The notes: generated by a model not told the origin, from the letters alone. 50,671 bases of DNA from Actinomycetota bacterium (GCA_023487035.1 JAMDEN010000027.1:1-50671); one strand, 5' to 3'. Positions 35,988 to 44,370 are shown, counted from the stretch's first letter. Numbers and translations are program-made.

Positions 35988-37574
35988 ATGATTAAATTGA
36001 TAGACAAGCAGAAGATGATAATAAGGTATTTTAATGAAGGGCTTTCCAGAAGGCAGATAGAAAAAGAACTTCACATAGGCAGAAAAACAATCAGCCGGTA
36101 CTTAAAGGAATATGAAGAAAAGAGAAACATATTGATAGAAACTAAAACGGCCGGCAGTGACAGTTCTGCTTTAATTGCCGATATTTGCCAAAAACCAAAA
36201 TATGACTCTTCAGGCAGAAAGAAGATAAAATTAACTGAGGCAGTAATAAGCAGAATCAAATTTTTCTTAAAGGAAAATGAGGATAAAAAAGCCTTAAACA
36301 GATCAAAGCAAATGAAAAAGAAAATTGACATCTATGAGGCTATTGCAGATGAAGGTCATGATATCGGCTATACCACCATTTGCTGTGCCATAGCCGATAT
36401 TAAAAGACGTGAGAAAGAAGCATACATCAGGCAGGATTATATGCCGGGACAAGTATGCGAATTTGACTGGGGAGAAGTAAAACTAACAATTGCAGGAAAG
36501 AATAAAGTATTTCAGATGCCTGTATTTACTACAGCCAAAGGTAACTACAGATCTGCTGACTTGTACCATAACCAGAAAACAGAGTCATTTCTTGACAGCC
36601 ACGCTAATTTCTTTGAAGAGGCTGGCGGAGTGTATGGTCAAATGGTATATGACAATACACGAGTTCTTGTCGCTAAGTTTGTTGGTTTAAATGAAAAGGA
36701 GCCGACAGAAGAACTTTTAAAACTTTCCATTTACTACGGATTTGCCTTCCGTTTCTGCAATAACTACAAGGCCCATGAAAAAGGCCACGCAGAACGTAGC
36801 GTCGAGTACATCAGAAGAAAAGTGTTTTCAAAAAAAGATAATTTTGATTCTTATGATGAGGCGAGATATTACTTAAAACAGGAACTTAAAATATTAAACT
36901 TAAAGCCACAGACTCTTCTTAACGGCAAAAATGCTACAGAGATGCTTGAAATGGAAAGAGAATATCTTGCCTTAAAACCCCCAAGATATGACTCTGCAAG
37001 GATACTGGATGCAAGAGTAAGCAAGTATTCATGCGTAACTGTAAACAGCTGCTGCTATTCTGTTCCGGATAGCTTAGTTGGAGAGTTTGTTTTAACTAAA
37101 GTTTATCCTGACAGGATAAACTGCTTTTACAAGGGTCAAAAGGTAGCAGAGCACAAAAGAGCCTATGGAAACCATGAATGGTGCCTAAACATAAATCACT
37201 ATTTAAAAACATTAAAGCTAAAACCGGGTGCACTACCGGGTAGCACAGCATTTAGCCAGCTGGAGCCCAGGTTAAAGAACATCTATGACAGGTATTTTGT
37301 GGGCAGTGAAAAGAGCTTTATTGAACTACTTGAACTTTCAGGCAAAATTGGCCTTGAGAAAATAGAAGAGGCAATAGCCGAGCTTGAGAAAATAAATCCC
37401 GGCTCTGTTAGCATGGATAAGATAATAGTTATCTGCTCAAGAAAAAATACTGACCTAAATGATTTTAAAGACAGAAGCAACTGCCAAATAGAAGAAACAT
37501 CAAGAGAGATGCTTTCCCTTTACGGGCAGATGTTAAGGCAAGATTTCCATAATTTAAGCGAGGTGAAAGCTTAA
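35988..37574 (+). CDS. istA: IS21-family transposase IstA
   Basis: A 528-residue DDE transposase from ATG 35988. An N-terminal helix-turn-helix (GLSRRQIEKEL, then RKTISRYL) binds the IS ends. The integrase core has its first Asp in CEFDWGEV, the second in MVYDNTR and the Glu in KGHAERSVEYI. The ATG directly abuts GGGAGG; a TTG at 35997, 9 bases after it, may be the true start, and an upstream ATG at 35904 lies within the terminal repeat. The gene looks intact, so transposition would fail only for lack of IstB. Confidence 0.93.
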   Translation: MIKLIDKQKMIIRYFNEGLSRRQIEKELHIGRKTISRYLKEYEEKRNILIETKTAGSDSSALIADICQKPKYDSSGRKKIKLTEAVISRIKFFLKENEDKKALNRSKQMKKKIDIYEAIADEGHDIGYTTICCAIADIKRREKEAYIRQDYMPGQVCEFDWGEVKLTIAGKNKVFQMPVFTTAKGNYRSADLYHNQKTESFLDSHANFFEEAGGVYGQMVYDNTRVLVAKFVGLNEKEPTEELLKLSIYYGFAFRFCNNYKAHEKGHAERSVEYIRRKVFSKKDNFDSYDEARYYLKQELKILNLKPQTLLNGKNATEMLEMEREYLALKPPRYDSARILDARVSKYSCVTVNSCCYSVPDSLVGEFVLTKVYPDRINCFYKGQKVAEHKRAYGNHEWCLNINHYLKTLKLKPGALPGSTAFSQLEPRLKNIYDRYFVGSEKSFIELLELSGKIGLEKIEEAIAELEKINPGSVSMDKIIVICSRKNTDLNDFKDRSNCQIEETSREMLSLYGQMLRQDFHNLSEVKA

Positions 37575-37930
37575 ATGAAAGAGGGTAAAAATAATGAAAT
37601 AGTAGAAAAGATAATAACGTATTCAAAGGAAATCCATCTTCCTGCTATTAGAAAATATTTAAGTGAGGAACTTGACACAGCAAGAAGCAAAAATTTAAGC
37701 TATGAAGAGTTTTTATGCAGTATTTTAGAAAAAGAATATGATATGCGGCAAGATAACGGTAAGCTTGCCAGGATAAGAATTGCAGGCTTTCCATGCAAGA
37801 AATACATTGAAGATTTAAAAATTGAAGAGCTTCCTGTAGACGGCGCCAACAAACTAAAAATGCTTACAAGTCTTGAATTTATTAAAAGCGGCACCAATGT
37901 AATACTTGCAGGGTCGACCGGGACCGGTAA
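37575..37930 (+). pseudogene. istB: IstB 5' fragment (first 118 codons)
   Basis: ATG follows the istA stop directly. The frame codes the N-terminal part of the IstB ATPase helper and reaches its Walker A (GSTGTG) at about residues 113-118, where the RIT element begins within the Lys codon. Reading then continues into element DNA and would add about 27 unrelated residues before TAA at 38012. Joining to 42843-43305 and removing one CGGTAA copy restores a 272-residue IstB with GSTGTGKTH. Confidence 0.93.
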
Positions 37931-37961
37931 TTATGTAAAGTTTTTGTTTATGGAAAGAAAT
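37925..37961 (+). repeat. RIT left terminal inverted repeat (37 bp)
   Basis: Bases 37925-37961 are the exact reverse complement of 42780-42816, all 37 positions. The repeat starts with CGGTAA, continues with TTATGTAAAG, and contains TTATGGAAAG at 37948-37957. An inverted CTTTCCATAA lies further in at 38003-38012, giving a paired-arm layout probably used for recombinase binding. Confidence 0.92.
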
Positions 37962-38025
37962 TCACAAAATAAGCACAAAGTTATCATACCTATTAGTGAA
38001 ATCTTTCCATAATATTTACCAGTTT

Positions 38026-39048
38026 TTATCTACAAAAATTGTTAAGCCAATTTAAAAGATCAGTATCTTCCTGCCAGACAGGAATATCCTGTTTTACAAC
38101 TTCCATATAAACAGATTCCAATGCCTTTCTTTTTGTTTCAGTATCTGCTCTTAAATAAATTTCAGTTGTAGTAACATTTACATGTCCTAGTAAATCCCTT
38201 ATATAAATAAGATTTACTCCTGCCTCAAGTAGATGCATTGCTTTCGAGTGTCTTAGCATATGAGAATGAAGGCTCTCTGGAAAGAGAACTTCCGGATGGG
38301 ATTTTTTAGCCTGTTGTAAATACTTATTTAAAATATATGTTATGCCGGGTCTTGTAAATGGGTGCCTGCTGCCATTGTAAAACAGAGGATGACTTTGTCT
38401 TTCGTTTTTAAGTAAACAATTTTCCAAAATATAACTCTCCAAAAGACTTTTGGTTTTCCCCATGATAGGAACACATCTTTTTTTGTTTCCTTTTCCTGTT
38501 AATGTTATAGTGGCAGGTCTTGTAAGTCTTACGTCACCTGCTTTTAAATCGATTAATTCCTGTACCCGTGCTCCAGTATCATAGAGAGTAGTCATTATTG
38601 TTAAATCACGGCGCCCTCTTTTATTTGAGGTGTCAGGTTGTTCCAATATACACTTTAAGCTTTCCTGCAGTAGATAGCTTACTGTCTTAGTGGAGCGCTT
38701 TTTAAAGCAAATACCTAAGATTCTTTGACATTCCAGTAGAATTTCCGGTTTTTCTGACTGACTGTAACGATAAAAGCTATGAATTGCTGCAAGCCTCTGG
38801 TTACGGGTGTTAATGCCAACGCTGCGCGTTTTTTCAAGCCAGGCAAGAAAATCTCTGATTGCAACTACCTTTAATTTATCAAATGTAAGGTGCTGTGGCT
38901 TGATATTTAGTTTTAAATCACAAAATAACAGCAGTTGCTTAAACGTATCACGGTAGGACTTTATTGTATTGGTGCTTAAGTTTCGCTGTCCCGGTAAGTA
39001 ATTTGAGAGAAATTTTGTCAGCACTCTTGCAAAATCAGTCTGCTTCAT
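38026..39048 (-). CDS. RIT tyrosine recombinase C
   Basis: A 340-residue phage-integrase-type recombinase, third in the trio. The N-terminal SAM-like core-binding domain (about 1-120) precedes the catalytic domain with Arg in TGARVQEL, Lys in GKGNKKRCVP, HMLRH, LGHVN and the nucleophile Tyr in TEIYLRAD. The start overlaps the end of recombinase B by 14 bases. The full catalytic set is present, so it is probably active. Confidence 0.93.
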   Translation of the reverse strand: MKQTDFARVLTKFLSNYLPGQRNLSTNTIKSYRDTFKQLLLFCDLKLNIKPQHLTFDKLKVVAIRDFLAWLEKTRSVGINTRNQRLAAIHSFYRYSQSEKPEILLECQRILGICFKKRSTKTVSYLLQESLKCILEQPDTSNKRGRRDLTIMTTLYDTGARVQELIDLKAGDVRLTRPATITLTGKGNKKRCVPIMGKTKSLLESYILENCLLKNERQSHPLFYNGSRHPFTRPGITYILNKYLQQAKKSHPEVLFPESLHSHMLRHSKAMHLLEAGVNLIYIRDLLGHVNVTTTEIYLRADTETKRKALESVYMEVVKQDIPVWQEDTDLLNWLNNFCR

Positions 39049-40018
39049 GGGGCGTCACCTCCGGAATTAAATATGAAAATTTGTCTTCAACAGAAGCAAT
39101 AATTTTTGGATATAAATCAGCAGTAAGCCTTAAATAATGCTGCGTGCCTCTTAAATCGTTATGCCCCAGATATACGCTAAGATAGGGAAGAAGATTTGTA
39201 ATATCCTCTTTGTTTAAAACCCATTTCTTTAAGCAGTGAACAGAATGCGAATGACGAAGATCGTGGAGTCTTGGACCCTTTCCGCTATGGGAAATACCGG
39301 CCTTCCAAAGCACTTTTCTAAAAAGCTTGTAGGCAGTGCTACTTTTGTAACTTCCTCCATACGGAGAGGGAAAGAAGAATGTGCCGGGGGTGCTGTATTT
39401 ATGTACTTTATCTGCATACAGGCGGCAGTGCTCAGTTAAGTTTTCTGCCATTGGAACAATGCGCTCTTTGTTAAATTTTGTATTCCGTATAAATAAAGTT
39501 TTACTTTTAAAATCAACATCAGCAAGTTTTAAATTAAGTGCTTCTGAAATTCTAAGTCCGCATCCATATAGCATGCGCAAAAGAAGGGAAATCACCAGAT
39601 GCCGGTTGGGGGAGGAGTCTGATACAGGATAGCCATCGCATATGATAAAAATTCTTTTTAACTCTTCTTTTGAAAAAATGTAGGGCACATACGAATACCT
39701 ATCAATGCTGACAGCGCAAGCCGGGTATATGTATGCCCCATATCCAAGGCGAAGCATATATCTTGCTAGACCACGCACTGCTGAAATCCTTGCGTTTCTT
39801 GTACTTTCTGTTTCATTTGGCCTTTTTTTAGTCCAAGCAAGTACCAGCTTTTTTGGAAGTTTAGTATCTGCCAAATGTTTTTTGGCAACCAGAGCATCAA
39901 ACTGTTTTAGTAGAGATGCACATTTTGTATATTTATAGCCCGCAGCTCTATTTTCTTCAATATATCCGGCAATAAGCTTGCCAAGAATACTTTTAAAATT
40001 AATAGTTATTTCAGACAT
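39035..40018 (-). CDS. RIT tyrosine recombinase B
   Basis: A 327-residue recombinase with the start at ATG 40018 (MSEITINFKS), supported by AGGAGG about 10 bases upstream and an 8-base overlap with the end of recombinase A. Catalytic residues: Arg in GCGLRISEA, Lys in NTKFNKERIVP, HDLRHSH, LGHNDLRGTQ and Tyr in HYLRLT. A longer form from an upstream codon at 40042 would add eight residues and is less likely. Confidence 0.93.
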   Translation of the reverse strand: MSEITINFKSILGKLIAGYIEENRAAGYKYTKCASLLKQFDALVAKKHLADTKLPKKLVLAWTKKRPNETESTRNARISAVRGLARYMLRLGYGAYIYPACAVSIDRYSYVPYIFSKEELKRIFIICDGYPVSDSSPNRHLVISLLLRMLYGCGLRISEALNLKLADVDFKSKTLFIRNTKFNKERIVPMAENLTEHCRLYADKVHKYSTPGTFFFPSPYGGSYKSSTAYKLFRKVLWKAGISHSGKGPRLHDLRHSHSVHCLKKWVLNKEDITNLLPYLSVYLGHNDLRGTQHYLRLTADLYPKIIASVEDKFSYLIPEVTPHEAD

Positions 40019-41252
40019 TTTCAAACACCTCCTCAGGATCAAGTGTGCACTTTCTTAATCCTTCAATTTCTGTGCGAAGATATACTATTGTAGACCTGGA
40101 ACTTATATGGCCAAGAATTTCAGATATTACCGGCAGAGGTGTTCCTCTCTCAAGCAAGTTGCTTGCTAAGGTGTGTCTTAGGGAATGCAGTCCGTGTCGG
40201 TTTCCCTTCGGTATTAAAATTCCTGCCTCTCTCGTATATTTAGTGATTATATTGTGAAGATTGGCATCTTTTCCAAAAGCCTCATAGGGTGCTCTCATCC
40301 GTATAAAAACAAATGGCAAGCTGCTGACAGGACGTGCATTTTTTAAATAATCAATAAGTGCCCAGCCAACATCATTTAAAATGGGATAAGTTACAGTATT
40401 TTTTGTTTTATTCTGCCTTATTTGTATTGTTTTTTTGTCCCAGTTTAAATCTGATAAATTAAAAGATTTAATATCGCCTGCCCTTATGCCAAGCTTGGTA
40501 ACTAAAAGAAGTATTGCATAATCTCTTTTTCCGGTTGGACTGCCCCTGTCAATATTTTCTAGCATATTTACTACATCTTCTTTGTTCCAGACCGAAGGAA
40601 CAGGGGGGTAATAATACTTATTCTGTTTTGGCACTTTTAATGAAAGATCCTCATCGGTATATTGGTTAAGGTATAAAAACCTTAAAAATACCCTGAGTGT
40701 TGTAAGTATTGAGAAAATACTTTTTTCATGATGGGAATAGATTGTTTTTACATAATCAGATATTATACCTGCGCTAATATCATTTACATTTAAAACTCTT
40801 CTAGAATCAAGATAGTCAATGAAGAAAAAAAGTCTTTGCATACGTGTACGCATGCCTCTTTTAGAATATTCATTATTTTCGCATTCCTTTTCATATGCAG
40901 TCAGTTCTCTTTCAAACTGTGACGGCTTTACATACCCCGGCTTTTTTACAATCCTTCTAACTATTACACCATGAAGCTGCCAGTCACCTAAAACCCTTAT
41001 AAACCTAATAGGTGCTTTAAAGGATTTCGTCATGGCTTGCGCGTAGTAGTTAATCCTGCAGCCATACTTTTCATTTAAGAAGCTTCTTCCCAATTCTTCC
41101 GAAAAATAGAATTCTTTTTTCTCGTTGGCAAAGGCTATAACTCTTTTGTAAAAGGCTCTAAATCCGCAAATTGAGTTGTAGGAATAATTTAGCCTTTCAA
41201 GTTCTGCCAGCACTTTAGCGACGAGCTCTTTGATAGGTAGTTTTGTTTCCAT
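40011..41252 (-). CDS. RIT tyrosine recombinase A
   Basis: A 413-residue recombinase, first of the trio and the longest, as usual for RIT elements. An extended N-terminal part (about 1-110) precedes the core-binding domain. The catalytic set is Arg in LGIRAGDI, Lys in QNKTKNTV, HSLRH, LGHISSRST and Tyr in VYLRTE. AGGAGG lies before the ATG. The IS256 element sits 31 bases upstream of the start, between this gene and the element's right end, so it may have cut it off from its promoter. Confidence 0.93.
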   Translation of the reverse strand: METKLPIKELVAKVLAELERLNYSYNSICGFRAFYKRVIAFANEKKEFYFSEELGRSFLNEKYGCRINYYAQAMTKSFKAPIRFIRVLGDWQLHGVIVRRIVKKPGYVKPSQFERELTAYEKECENNEYSKRGMRTRMQRLFFFIDYLDSRRVLNVNDISAGIISDYVKTIYSHHEKSIFSILTTLRVFLRFLYLNQYTDEDLSLKVPKQNKYYYPPVPSVWNKEDVVNMLENIDRGSPTGKRDYAILLLVTKLGIRAGDIKSFNLSDLNWDKKTIQIRQNKTKNTVTYPILNDVGWALIDYLKNARPVSSLPFVFIRMRAPYEAFGKDANLHNIITKYTREAGILIPKGNRHGLHSLRHTLASNLLERGTPLPVISEILGHISSRSTIVYLRTEIEGLRKCTLDPEEVFENV

Positions 41253-41282
41253 ATAACACCTCCTGAATAAAATTAATAATTA

Positions 41283-41291
41283 ATCTATTTT
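41283..41291. repeat. IS256 target-site duplication, left copy
   Basis: ATCTATTTT, identical to 42705-42713 on the other side of the element. Confidence 0.9.
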
Positions 41292-42704
41292 TGAGATATA
41301 ATCAAAAGTTGTGGATTTAAAGATGGAAAAGGAGCATATCCTCCGTTAAAATATTATTGTTATCAAAAAACATAATAAGGAGAATATGCTCTATGGAAAA
41401 GTGTACAGTACAAACACAAATTATTAAAGAAGAAAATAGCTGGTCGGTACTGGAACAAGTAGCCAGAGAAGGTGCAAGAAAAATGCTTCAGTTAGCATTG
41501 GAAAATGAAGTAGGAGAATTTATACAAAGATATTCAAATCTTACAGATGATAACGGAAAGAAAGTTGTGATAAAAAACGGTTATATGCCTGCAAGGGAAA
41601 TAGTAACAGGAATGGGTCCACTTGAGATAAAGCAACCAAGAATTGATGATAGAAATCTTAAAGGATATTCAGGTGAAAGATTTACAAGTAATATCCTTCC
41701 AAGATACTTAAGGTGTATGCCCAGCATAGATAATCTGATTCCTGTCCTATATCTTAAGGGAATATCAACCAGTGATTTCCCCACCGCTCTATCAGCCATA
41801 TTGGGTGAAAAAGCTGCAGGGCTATCTGCAGCAAATATAGTGCGTCTTAAAATTAGCTGGGAGAAAGATTACATAAACTGGAAAAGTAGAGACTTAACTC
41901 ATAAGAATTATGTATATTTCTGGGTGGACTTAAATATATTTTAATGTAAGACTTGATGACAGTAAATCCTGTATTCTTGTAATAATTGGTGCAGATAAGG
42001 ATGGAAATAAAGAACTTGTTGCCGTATCTGATGGATATCGTGAAAGTAAACTTGGCTGGAAAGAGATCCTTCTAGATTTAAAACAAAGAGGATTATCCTT
42101 TGCCCCTAAGCTTGCAATAGGAGATGGAGGTCTTGGCTTCTGGGCAGCCTTAGATGAAGTTTTTCCGGAAACCAAGAGCCAGAGATGCTCATGTTCATAA
42201 AACTTCAAACATTTTAGATAAAATGCCAAAGGCTATTCAGCCAAAAGCAAAGAGCATGATTTATGAAATGTATATGGCCCCTTCTAAAGAAAGTGCACTA
42301 AAAGCATATGATCATTTTATTAAAACATTTGAACCCAAATATCCAAAAGCTATGGAGTGCCTTGTAAAAGACAAAGAGAGTCTATTTACTTTTTATGATT
42401 TTCCTGCAACCCACTGGATTCACATACGTACCACTAATCCCATTGAATCAACTTTTGCAACAGTTCGTTTAAGAACTAATAAGACAAAAGGATGCGGGAG
42501 TAGAGCTGCTACTCTGTCTATGGTTTTTAAGCTTACAATGGAGGCTTCTAAAAACTCATTTAAAACTTAAAGGTCACAAGCTAATACTGCTTGTACTTGA
42601 AAACAGGAAATTTGTTGATGGGGAACTTGCTGAGGAGGTGGCTGCATAATGGTGTTCTGGAGGATGTGTAAAATTTCTCATCCACAACATTTGACAATAT
42701 CTCA
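41292..42704 (+). mobile_element. IS256-family insertion sequence inside the RIT element
   Basis: A 1413-bp element with imperfect 25-bp terminal inverted repeats (TGAGATATAATC... left; 22 of 25 positions match the complement of the right end). It is flanked by a perfect 9-bp target duplication, ATCTATTTT, at 41283-41291 and 42705-42713. Size, duplication length and transposase type agree with IS256. The intact duplication shows that insertion came after the RIT element was in place or inside its circular form. Confidence 0.92.
41393..42649 (+). pseudogene. IS256-family transposase, broken by three frameshifts
   Basis: The frame starts at ATG 41393 after AAGGAGA. It codes a mutator/IS256 transposase (NGYMPAREIVTGMGPLEIKQPR, then YVYFWVD) up to TAA at 41942. 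The protein resumes in another frame (IYFNVRLDDSK to ETKSQRC), shifts again near 42189 (VHKTSNILDKMPK to KLTMEASKN) and a third time near 42557 (LKLKGHKLILLVLENRKF) to TAA at 42647-42649. Each break is a net +1: four bases (TTAA, TCAT, TCAT) stand where the family has one codon, Gly, Trp and Trp. Restored, it would be about 400 residues, the family length. Either decay or base-calling error can explain this. Confidence 0.88.
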
Positions 42705-42713
42705 ATCTATTTT
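42705..42713. repeat. IS256 target-site duplication, right copy
   Basis: ATCTATTTT, identical to 41283-41291; both copies belong to the RIT element's interior. Confidence 0.9.
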
Positions 42714-42779
42714 GATATGTTATGGAAAGAAATAAAAATATATTTGAAAATATTAAGCTTAAAATAAAAATATATGCTT

Positions 42780-42816
42780 ATTTCTTTCCATAAACAAAAA
42801 CTTTACATAATTACCG
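42780..42816 (-). repeat. RIT right terminal inverted repeat (37 bp)
   Basis: Perfect partner of 37925-37961. A TTATGGAAAG arm lies inward at 42720-42729, opposite CTTTCCATAA at 42784-42793, mirroring the layout of the left end (arm pairs spanning about 65 bases on the left and 74 on the right). Confidence 0.92.
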
Positions 42817-42842
42817 TTATGGAAAGCTTTCCATAACGGTAA
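42811..42842. repeat. 32-bp perfect palindrome at RIT right junction
   Basis: The block reads TTACCG, TTATGGAAAG, CTTTCCATAA, CGGTAA and equals its own reverse complement. The left six bases end the 37-bp repeat, and the right six are the duplicated target copy. CTTTACATAA, the 6-base TTACCG and TTATGGAAAG (42801-42826) also form an arm-spacer-arm core like a tyrosine-recombinase crossover site. The left end has no such extra 20-bp unit. Confidence 0.92.
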
Positions 42843-43305
42843 GACCCATATTTCAATAGGGCTTGGAATAAAGGCAGCTATAGCAGGATACAGGGTTCTT
42901 TTTACGACAGTTCCACTGCTTATTAACCAGCTAAAGGAAGCAAGAGGAGCATCTACTCTTCGTTCATTTGAGCTTAGGTTTGAAAAATATGACCTTGTAA
43001 TAGCTGATGAGCTTGGTTATATATCATTTGATAAAGAAGGTTCAGAGCTTTTGTTTACAAACCTCTCCCTTAGGGCAGGAAGAAAATCAACAATAATTAC
43101 AACTAACCTTTCATTTGAGCGGTGGGATGAGATATTTCTTGACCCCGTAATTACTGCAGCGATGATAGACAGGCTAACGCATAAATCCTATATGGTTAAT
43201 ATGAACGGGCCATCTTACAGGATGAAGGAAACAAAAGAGTGGCTGGCAAAACAAAAGGAGGCGGCAGAGTTTTTGATTGAAGAAAAGGATGAAGAAATCA
43301 ATTAA
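42843..43305 (+). pseudogene. istB: IstB 3' fragment (codons 119-272)
   Basis: The rest of the split IstB resumes exactly at the third base of the Walker A Lys codon. It contains Walker B (LVIADELGY), the sensor region TIITTNLSFERW and the C-terminal DRLTHKSYMVNMNG of IS21 helpers. An internal ATG at 43051 could start a short truncated product, but it would lack Walker A and B and so be non-functional. Confidence 0.93.
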
Positions 43306-43678
43306 GATTTAAAGCAGGATATTTTTTTTACTTAAAGGCAAAAATGACCTTTTACAATCGATTTTAAGACACGATAATTTATTATCTATAGATAAATGTA
43401 CGGCAAATTTAAGGATAGAAAGTGAGGAAAATGATGGTTTAGTATTTATTATTTTTTTAGGTAAGTGGGGTACTTTTCGACTGAAATATGGTGTACTTTT
43501 CGATTGTAAAAAACACCTTTCATTTTAAAACTGCTCTGATTTTAATTCTCTTTTTTAAGCCATTCTTTTATATGTTAATAATAAATATTGACACAGGAAT
43601 ATCAATGATGTATACATATATCATTAAGATTAAAATTATAAAAGATTATAAAGGTTTAAGGATTACTAATATTTGATT
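43306..43678. other. IS21 right end and spacer to the toxin-antitoxin pair
   Basis: After istB there are about 155 bases of non-coding IS21 DNA, then the right inverted end (43462-43500). The remaining 180 bases to the antitoxin start are host A/T-rich DNA with no clear promoter; ATATTGACAC near 43585 could serve as a -35. Confidence 0.5.
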
Positions 43679-43927
43679 ATGAAGAGAACACAAATATATA
43701 TAGACGAGAATATTTATAGTGATATTGAAAAAGAAGCAAAACATGAGAGAAGAACTGTGTCTGATCTTATAAGAGAGATGCTTTCAAGAGAGTTAAGGAT
43801 AAGAAATAGAGAAAAATCTGTTAAGTCTGCAGAAATTCTCATAAAACTGATTAATCTCGCAGCAGAAGGTCCGGCAGATCTGTCTGTTAAAGGTGAGGAT
43901 TATCTTATTGAGGAGTTAACAAAGTGA
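43679..43927 (+). CDS. VapB-type antitoxin, ribbon-helix-helix
   Basis: An 82-residue protein from ATG 43679, or 84 from a TTG at 43673 that has better spacing to TAAGGA. The N-terminal strand KRTQIYIDENIY and following helices (EAKHERRTVSDLIREML) form a CopG/Arc-type DNA-binding fold. The acidic C terminus would bind and block the toxin. The toxin GTG overlaps its stop by four bases, showing translational coupling. It probably represses its own operon. Confidence 0.85.
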   Translation: MKRTQIYIDENIYSDIEKEAKHERRTVSDLIREMLSRELRIRNREKSVKSAEILIKLINLAAEGPADLSVKGEDYLIEELTK

Positions 43928-44361
43928 GTGTCTTTATTGATGCGAGTGCATTTTATGCGTTATTAAATAAAAATGATAACTTTCATAATGAAGCTATAAT
44001 TATAAGCAGTATTTTGTCTAAAAACAATGAACATCTTATAACTTCAAATTATACGCTTGCTGAAACATATACTGTTCTAAGAAGTAAAATGGGCTATGAT
44101 ATTGCATCAAAATTTGCAAATGAGATTAAAAAGAATCTGATAGAGATTATCTGGGTTGACGAAATTATTCATAATAGGGGACTTGAAGTATTTCTGGAGA
44201 AAAAAGAACCTGAAGACTTAAGTTTTTTTGATTGTATAGATTTTGCATTAATGGAAAGCGCAGGAATAGAAAAAGCTTTCAGTTTTGACAGGCATTTTAA
44301 AATCCTTGGGATTACACTGGTTGAATCCCAAATTCATCTTAATTCTAAAACTTCAAACTAA
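43924..44361 (+). CDS. VapC-type PIN-domain ribonuclease toxin
   Basis: A 145-residue PIN-domain protein with a GTG start. Acidic active-site residues are Asp6 (VFIDASAF), Glu47 (TLAETYT), Asp103 (FFDCIDFA) and Asp122 (FSFDRHF), the usual four that hold Mg2+. VapC toxins cut tRNA or rRNA. With the antitoxin gene directly upstream this is a complete type II toxin-antitoxin pair, next to the IS21 end. Its stop is 10 bases from the converging GH65 gene. Confidence 0.9.
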   Translation: MSVFIDASAFYALLNKNDNFHNEAIIISSILSKNNEHLITSNYTLAETYTVLRSKMGYDIASKFANEIKKNLIEIIWVDEIIHNRGLEVFLEKKEPEDLSFFDCIDFALMESAGIEKAFSFDRHFKILGITLVESQIHLNSKTSN

Positions 44362-44370
44362 ACCAAAGTA

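Larger units (their letters stand above)
37931..42836 (-). mobile_element. Recombinase-in-trio (RIT) element inserted in istB
   Basis: Three overlapping tyrosine-recombinase genes in one direction are the hallmark of RIT elements. The element is flanked by direct CGGTAA copies (37925-37930 and 42837-42842). Its outer ends are TTATGTAAAG on the left and CTTTCCATAA on the right, inverted with one mismatch. Removing the IS256 insertion and its duplicated target leaves about 3.48 kb, a usual RIT size. Longer inverted repeats and a palindrome near the ends are given separately. Confidence 0.88.
35883..43500 (+). mobile_element. IS21-family insertion sequence interrupted by a RIT element
   Basis: The element has about 40-bp imperfect inverted ends (35883-35922 and 43462-43500), each holding two GAAAAGTACNCCACTT-like blocks, the multiple-repeat end type of IS21. 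A further block AAAAGTACTCCACTT at 35825-35839 may mark an outer repeat or an older end, so the true left border may lie near 35825. It carries istA and a split istB. Without the nested DNA the element would be about 2.7 kb, a normal IS21 size. The target duplication could not be identified. Confidence 0.85.

Noticed and set aside
37575-38012. A 145-residue protein as an intact IstB-like gene with variant P-loop GTGN
   Set aside because: The last about 27 residues are read from RIT terminal DNA. The true Lys codon continues at 42843, so this is a truncated gene, not a variant.
39236-40257. Several open frames on the plus strand opposite the recombinase genes
   Set aside because: They are antisense shadows of recombinases A and B; no start signals or family features, while catalytic residues are clear on the minus strand.
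43051-43305. An independent 84-residue gene
   Set aside because: It is the C-terminal end of the split IstB; the upstream frame from 42843 continues without a stop.
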